A stretch of 35,046 nucleotides of DNA from SKVR01 sp037441525 (GTDB taxonomy: Bacteria; Bacteroidota; Bacteroidia; Bacteroidales; UBA7960). The notes under the pieces were generated by a model. The model ran no database searches. It saw only the letters and a list, made by a program, of their open reading frames with translations, and was not told the origin of the DNA. The stretch spans positions 1 to 35,046 of the forward strand of contig JBBISA010000045.1 of the NCBI GenBank assembly GCA_037441525.1, written 5' to 3'. The translations under genes were made by a program, and so were the position numbers. Shown here one piece after another: positions 31,050 through 35,046 of the stretch (the first letter of the stretch is position 1; the number at the start of each line of letters is the position of its first letter).

Positions 31050-31907
31050 TCAGATATGGTTTTCGGCATGATAAGAAGATCTGACAAGTGGGTTGCTTTC
31101 CACTACTCTAAATCCGCGTCGCAAGCCTTCGGTTTTGTATTGGGCAAAAATGTCGGGATGAATATACTCTTCAACAGGGAGGTGTGCCACAGTAGGTTGA
31201 AGGTATTGCCCAATGGTTAGAATCTGACAACCTGCTGCTATCAGATCATCCATAGTTTTAAGAACTTCGTCAAAGCTTTCGCCCAGACCTACCATAATAC
31301 CTGACTTGGTTTTAAGGCCCGACTGGCTTATTTGTTTGATTACATCCAGACTTCTGGGGTATTTGGCGGCACTGCGAACCAAAGGAGTCAGGCGTTCAAC
31401 GGTTTCGAGATTATGGGCGGCTATATCGGGTCTTGCTTCAATAACGGTTTGTATCTCTTCGCGTTGTCCCTGAAAGTCGGGCAATAGCACTTCAATGGTT
31501 GTTGCGGGGTTTTGCTTTCTGATTTCAGTAATGGTTTGGGCCCACAAAAGGGCTCCTCCATCGTCAAGGTCATCGCGGTCAACTGAAGTAATTACACAGT
31601 GTTTCAGCTTCATGAGCTTAACTGAGCGGGCAACTCTGAAAGGTTCTTTCTCATCAGCAGGCAAAGGCTTACCTGTTTTTGTTGCGCAGAATTTGCATGA
31701 GCGGGTGCATATTTCGCCAAGTATCATAAAGGTTGCGGTTCCGGCACCCCAACATTCGGTCTGATTGGGGCAATTGCCACTCTGACATATCGTATGCAGC
31801 TGATTTTCGGATACTATCTTTTTTACCGTGGAATAGTTCTCCCCTCCGGAAAGTCGAATTTTTAGCCATGATGGTTTTCGGGTAGGTTTTATGTTATTAT
31901 CGGGCAT
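31050..31907 (-). CDS. lipA: Lipoyl synthase
   Basis: This is a 285-residue radical SAM enzyme that inserts two sulfur atoms into the protein-bound octanoyl chain. Both iron-sulfur cluster motifs are complete: the auxiliary cluster cysteines C41, C46 and C52 (CQSGNCPNQTEC) and the radical SAM cysteines C67, C71 and C74 (CTRSCKFC). The C-terminal RSSYHAE, whose Ser ligates the auxiliary cluster, is present. SVDRDDLDDGG, an ETV(E)RLTPLVRS stretch and TIGQYLQPT are also typical. It is the first gene of a lipA-lipB operon with a -7 promoter element upstream. Nothing is missing. Very sure. Confidence 0.97.
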   Translation of the reverse strand: MPDNNIKPTRKPSWLKIRLSGGENYSTVKKIVSENQLHTICQSGNCPNQTECWGAGTATFMILGEICTRSCKFCATKTGKPLPADEKEPFRVARSVKLMKLKHCVITSVDRDDLDDGGALLWAQTITEIRKQNPATTIEVLLPDFQGQREEIQTVIEARPDIAAHNLETVERLTPLVRSAAKYPRSLDVIKQISQSGLKTKSGIMVGLGESFDEVLKTMDDLIAAGCQILTIGQYLQPTVAHLPVEEYIHPDIFAQYKTEGLRRGFRVVESNPLVRSSYHAENHI

Positions 31908-31929
31908 ATTTTATAGGTATAAAACTGGC

Positions 31930-31937
31930 CAAAGATA
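31930..31937 (-). promoter_or_regulatory. Promoter -7 element (TATCTTTG) for lipA-lipB
   Basis: On the minus strand TATCTTTG lies 22 bases before the lipA ATG, so the leader would be about 15 bases. The nearest TTG upstream is about 27 bases away, too far, so only the -7 half is supported. Confidence 0.5.
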
Positions 31938-32070
31938 GGGAAAAGTGAGCTAATTTGTCGTTACCAATTCCACGACCATTTACCCTGCCTTGTATGGGTT
32001 AAAAAACCCGTTTTCAATACCTGAAATGAAATAATTGAAAAACCTTAACCCAGACGAATGGAATTTACCA

Positions 32071-34072
32071 TTAATAAGAGTTTTTATATTCTTTGCCAAT
32101 TTGCATCAATGAAAGATCATTTATAAGCTTAAAACTTAATAAAACAAGATTATAAAACCATAATATCCAAGCCAGTCCCAGGGCCCATATCCCATAGAAG
32201 GCATAATAAATTCTACTGGCAAACCCATACGCTGGCTTTTTCCAGGCGATCAATGCCGACCACCTGTAATAAACCCCATTCCGGCCACAACAATTGTAAA
32301 TATGCCAAGTAATAATTCCATAAAGGGGTTGGGGCTGAAAAAGGATTCAGGGAGCAGGTGTACCGGATGAGGATTGTTTCCGGTTACAAACAACAACGCC
32401 AGTATCAGTAGTGATAATGCATGGACAATGATAATGCGATTATGCAGCTTCAGAGAATTTTTGCCGGCAGTTGTTCTTCCCTCAACAGATCGATATAAAA
32501 ACCTTCCCACGAAAAACAGGATGCTTCCAAGGGAGAATAACAAGGCAGGTACGAAAATAAACCCTGCGAAGGCGGCAGTTTCATACCAGCGTGCTTTGAT
32601 GTAAGTCATGGGGCCATCGGTAACCAGCATGGTCCTGCCATCGGGTGACTGGGTAGCAAGAAGGTACTCCATGGCACCAAAGGGGTAGCTTTTATTTTCA
32701 AGGAGACTTCGGTAAACACCCGGAGTGATCTCCTCATAAGGGTAGTCATGATCGTAAAGATTGAAAGCTATTTGTCCAGAGTGGTTAATTCTAAGGTTAA
32801 ATCTACCCATGAGAAGATTGAGAAGGCGATTGGGACCTGTAATGTCTTTTCGGCTTTGATGGTACTCTCCTTTCATGCTCATGATTTCAGGTTTGGAAAG
32901 GGGTGAAATGGCTTCATTTTCCCTTTCTTTTTCAGGAAAGAACTCATTCATAAAATCACGGATACCCCGATATGTCCGGCATAATCACCACCACTGTAAA
33001 CGATGAACAATCCTGTGTTAATTTGGGGGATCAGATAAAACCCGGCATCAGAAATACTTGTACTTCCTCCATGCTGAACAACCTGATACCCATTGAGTTT
33101 CGAAACCATTAACCCAAGCGACATGCCTGCCAATACCGGATTATATTGAATTGCTATTGAGTTCATTAGGTCAATCGTTTCCGGCTTAAGAAACCTTCCT
33201 TGCGAATTTTCGCCACTATGGAGACGTGCCAGCATAAACAAAGCCATGTCATGTGCAGTAGTGCTTAGTCCCCCTGCCGGTGAAGGCATATGTTCAAATT
33301 TTCCCGGAAGGAATTCCCCATCAACATATCGGTAAGAAGTTATTTGCTGCTCTTCCAGCCAAGGGTGCACAGGCTGGTAAAAGGTGCTGTTTGCCATACT
33401 GAGAGGCTGAAAAATATTTTTTTCAACGTATTCTTCAAACGATTGTCCGCTAACGCGCTCCACAATGTAGCCTGCCAGGGATGTGCCATAGTTGGAATAG
33501 GCCATAACTTTTCCAGGCAGAAATATACGGGCTGGTACATTTTTCATTAGATAATCCTTCAGTGTTGGTTGTGGTTCGAAGCGGAATAATCCATCCATAA
33601 CGTCTTCAAATCCTGCGGTGTGAGTCATTAAATGACGCAGAGTTACAGGTTCAATGCTTTTTGCTTCTGTAATATTTCTGCTGTTTAATTCAAAATCAAG
33701 GTATTGGTTTATTTCGGCATCGAGGTCGACCAGCCCCCTTTCATAAAGCTGCAAAATGGCAGTCCAAGTAAATATTTTAGACACTGAACCGGTGCGAAAC
33801 AAATGGGCTTCGGGATTAACGGGTGTTCTGGTAGTCATATCAGCAAAGCCATAGCCTTTGATCATTCGAATCTCACCTTCGGCCACAAGCGCAATATTTG
33901 CATTGGGGATATTCTGACGTTGCATGAGTTGCGCCATTTTTTGATCAAGATAATTGGCCCAGGACTGTTATTTCTCAGGGGTGCTAATGTTGGCAGTACC
34001 ATGAACTGGTAGTAAAACCAACATTGAAATAAAAAAAGCAGCTGTGTAACAGAATTTGTTTATGTTGCCCAT
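32071..34072 (-). pseudogene. Broken serine hydrolase (class C beta-lactamase-like) with membrane tail, three lesions
   Basis: The reading frames join into one former protein of about 665 residues. It begins at ATG 34072 with a signal peptide (MGNINKFCYTAAFFISMLVL) but meets a TAA stop at 33970-33968, codon 35. The same frame continues as QSWANYLDQKMAQLMQRQ and a beta-lactamase-like domain down to 32948: catalytic SVSK, YSNYGTS (the Y-x-N box) and QHGGST (the K/H-x-G box). A one-base deletion, probably in the T run at 32952-32955, then shifts the frame; the next part (32951-32250) carries several membrane helices. A second one-base loss near 32252 shifts it again into a final hydrophobic segment ending about 32071. 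Each frame resembles the corresponding part of intact membrane-tailed serine hydrolases. The central domain might still be made from ATG 33937, but without a signal peptide. Confidence 0.85.
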
Positions 34073-34142
34073 GGCGTTGTAACTTAATGGAATAAAGGTC
34101 GGGTTGATTTTTGAGTAATTGATTTAGGGAGCAACTTAATGG

Positions 34143-34718
34143 TCAGTAACTCAAGGTAAGTTTCAATTCAGGTTTATGTAAACGGCCCAAATTCAGACCG
34201 ATCTCCCAGTTCATTTTACGGTTTTGGCTGTTGCGGTTAAAGGTGTTTACAAACTGATAAATATCATCATCATCGGGCATTATCAGTAGGCCTGCCAGCG
34301 CTCCGATAATGTAAACTCCCATACCACCGAGCAATTGGGATGTTTGGTTTTTTCTGACTTGGTTGATAGTATGGACTGCCTGGCTTAAACACGCCATCGT
34401 GTTCGCCCCACCAGGTAATTGACCCAACAATAAGGCCAGTGCCAACCGCAGCGGCTGAATACCAAACAACCAGCGATGAGTTGCGTTTCACCCTTATGCG
34501 GTCGAACTCAGGTTCATAACCTGGTAGAGTTTGGGGTCTTCATTGTTAATGTCAGTCATAAGCCTTTTAATACCCTGGTAGCTAGAAGAATAATAAAGGT
34601 CACCCACCGAAAACCGTCGTGGGAAACCTAGATCAACCGATACGTTGGTTTGTTGTGATAATACCAGTTCGGGAAACAGGGCCAGAAAAATAGCCAGAAG
34701 TGTCAGTGCTTTTTTCAT
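34143..34718 (-). pseudogene. Broken small membrane protein, two compensating frameshifts
   Basis: A signal peptide (MKKALTLLAIFLALFPELVLSQ) and about 50 more residues are read from 34718 in one frame, which then stops at 34494. Protein-like sequence moves to a second frame near 34515-34525 (PEFDRIRVKRNSSLVVWYS, then a membrane helix AAAVGTGLIVGSITWW). It returns to the first frame at a run of six A (34348-34353 on the plus strand, read as T), giving QTSQLLGGMGVYIIGALAGL and then NWEIGLNLGRLHKPELKLTLSY at the end. Together these make a protein of about 190 residues with a signal peptide and two membrane-like segments. I do not recognise the family. Shift one is a single-base loss and shift two a single-base gain. 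Confidence 0.75.
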
Positions 34719-35046
34719 ACAACAAGATTAAGTTAAACAGTTAAATGCAGGCAATTTGCATCTATAAGAAAACACACAGGATGCTAAACATGTTTATATA
34801 TTGACAATGTGCTATTTACAACCGTATTACGAAAATCCTGATTATAAGCTATGAGACAAAAAGTGCCCGCCAGCGGACATAGCGGACACTACGAACAACT
34901 AAACTTCTCAGAACTGTAACTGGCTCTCTTTAGGCGAAGAAAACTTTGCAAGTACATTTAAAAGTTTTTCGCGGCAATTAGATTAAATTATTAAATCACT
35001 ATTGTCCGGTAAAAATTAAAATTGCTTGATTTTATTTTTTAAGTCT
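34719..35046. other. Gene-free right end of the window
   Basis: No coding frame is evident in these 328 bases. The main structure is the minus-strand hairpin at 34862-34890. The rest is AT-rich and carries no TAnnTTTG match that I could pair with a gene. Confidence 0.4.
34862..34890 (-). terminator. Minus-strand hairpin with T run
   Basis: On the minus strand AGTGTCCGC pairs with GCGGGCACT (one G-T wobble) over an 11-base loop and is followed by TTTTTGTC. The octamer TGTCCGCT occurs twice inside it. It fits a terminator for a minus-strand gene lying to the right of the window. Confidence 0.55.

Noticed and set aside
31996..32009. GGGTT/AACCC hairpin followed by GTTTTC between lipA and the serine hydrolase pseudogene
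   Set aside because: The stem is only five base pairs, and the plus-strand T run would serve no plus-strand gene here.
32250..32951. Separate membrane-protein gene translated from the ATGA overlap after the serine hydrolase
   Set aside because: The overlap looks like translational coupling. However, the sequence continues the C-terminal part of a known one-piece architecture, and two other lesions are present in the same gene, so a broken single gene is more likely.

Overview
The window looks like a chromosomal segment from a Bacteroidota bacterium, probably Bacteroidales or a close relative. The evidence is the AT-rich sequence with almost no Shine-Dalgarno sites, several matches to the Bacteroidota promoter (TTG, a 17-23 base spacer, TAnnTTTG), and lineage-typical genes. 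These include an alternative GlmU-like protein, an ACT-less SerA-like protein, zinc-independent L31, a type 3 ProRS, LpxK, SPOR-domain proteins, an OmpP1/FadL porin and a TonB plug protein. I recognised no rRNA, tRNA, CRISPR array, insertion sequence or phage gene.

Layout. 1-7.1 kb: an AbgT-family transporter, three two-domain universal stress proteins (Usp), a convergent YfiR/DUF4154 protein and proline dehydrogenase. 7.1-9.5 kb: a large secreted MG2-like/TonB-plug protein with no room for a beta barrel. 9.7-16.1 kb: an acyl-CoA reductase (LuxC family) and an unknown secreted protein, divergent from each other, then serC, serA-like, DUF1015 and rpmE2 (L31 type B). 16.1-20.6 kb: a GlmU-like nucleotidyltransferase/acyltransferase, a sigma-54 response regulator on the opposite strand, and class II aldolase. 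20.8-26.2 kb: a SPOR protein, proS, a Tyr/Trp/Gly-rich repeat lipoprotein and an OmpP1/FadL porin. 26.3-31.9 kb: a Nif3/zinc-ribbon operon, lpxK, a SPOR lipoprotein and a lipA-lipB operon. 31.9-35 kb: two adjacent broken genes, a serine hydrolase with three lesions and a small membrane protein with two frameshifts.

The genes are mostly housekeeping: serine synthesis (serC, serA), lipoate (lipA, lipB), lipid A (lpxK), glycolysis/gluconeogenesis (fba), translation (proS, rpmE2) and envelope functions. The most unusual signals are four. (1) A 56-bp palindromic element occurs in three near-identical copies, all in the same orientation and all in gaps between convergent genes, with an invariant 12-nt loop. 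(2) The SerA-like protein has Lys where the catalytic His is expected, and it lies next to a DUF1015 protein carrying a DGHHR motif. (3) Two neighbouring genes at the right end are decaying together. (4) Two of the three Usp paralogues share a C-terminal DPLG-(I/L)-I tail.

Functional calls rest on reading motifs and overall protein resemblance by eye; no database search was run.
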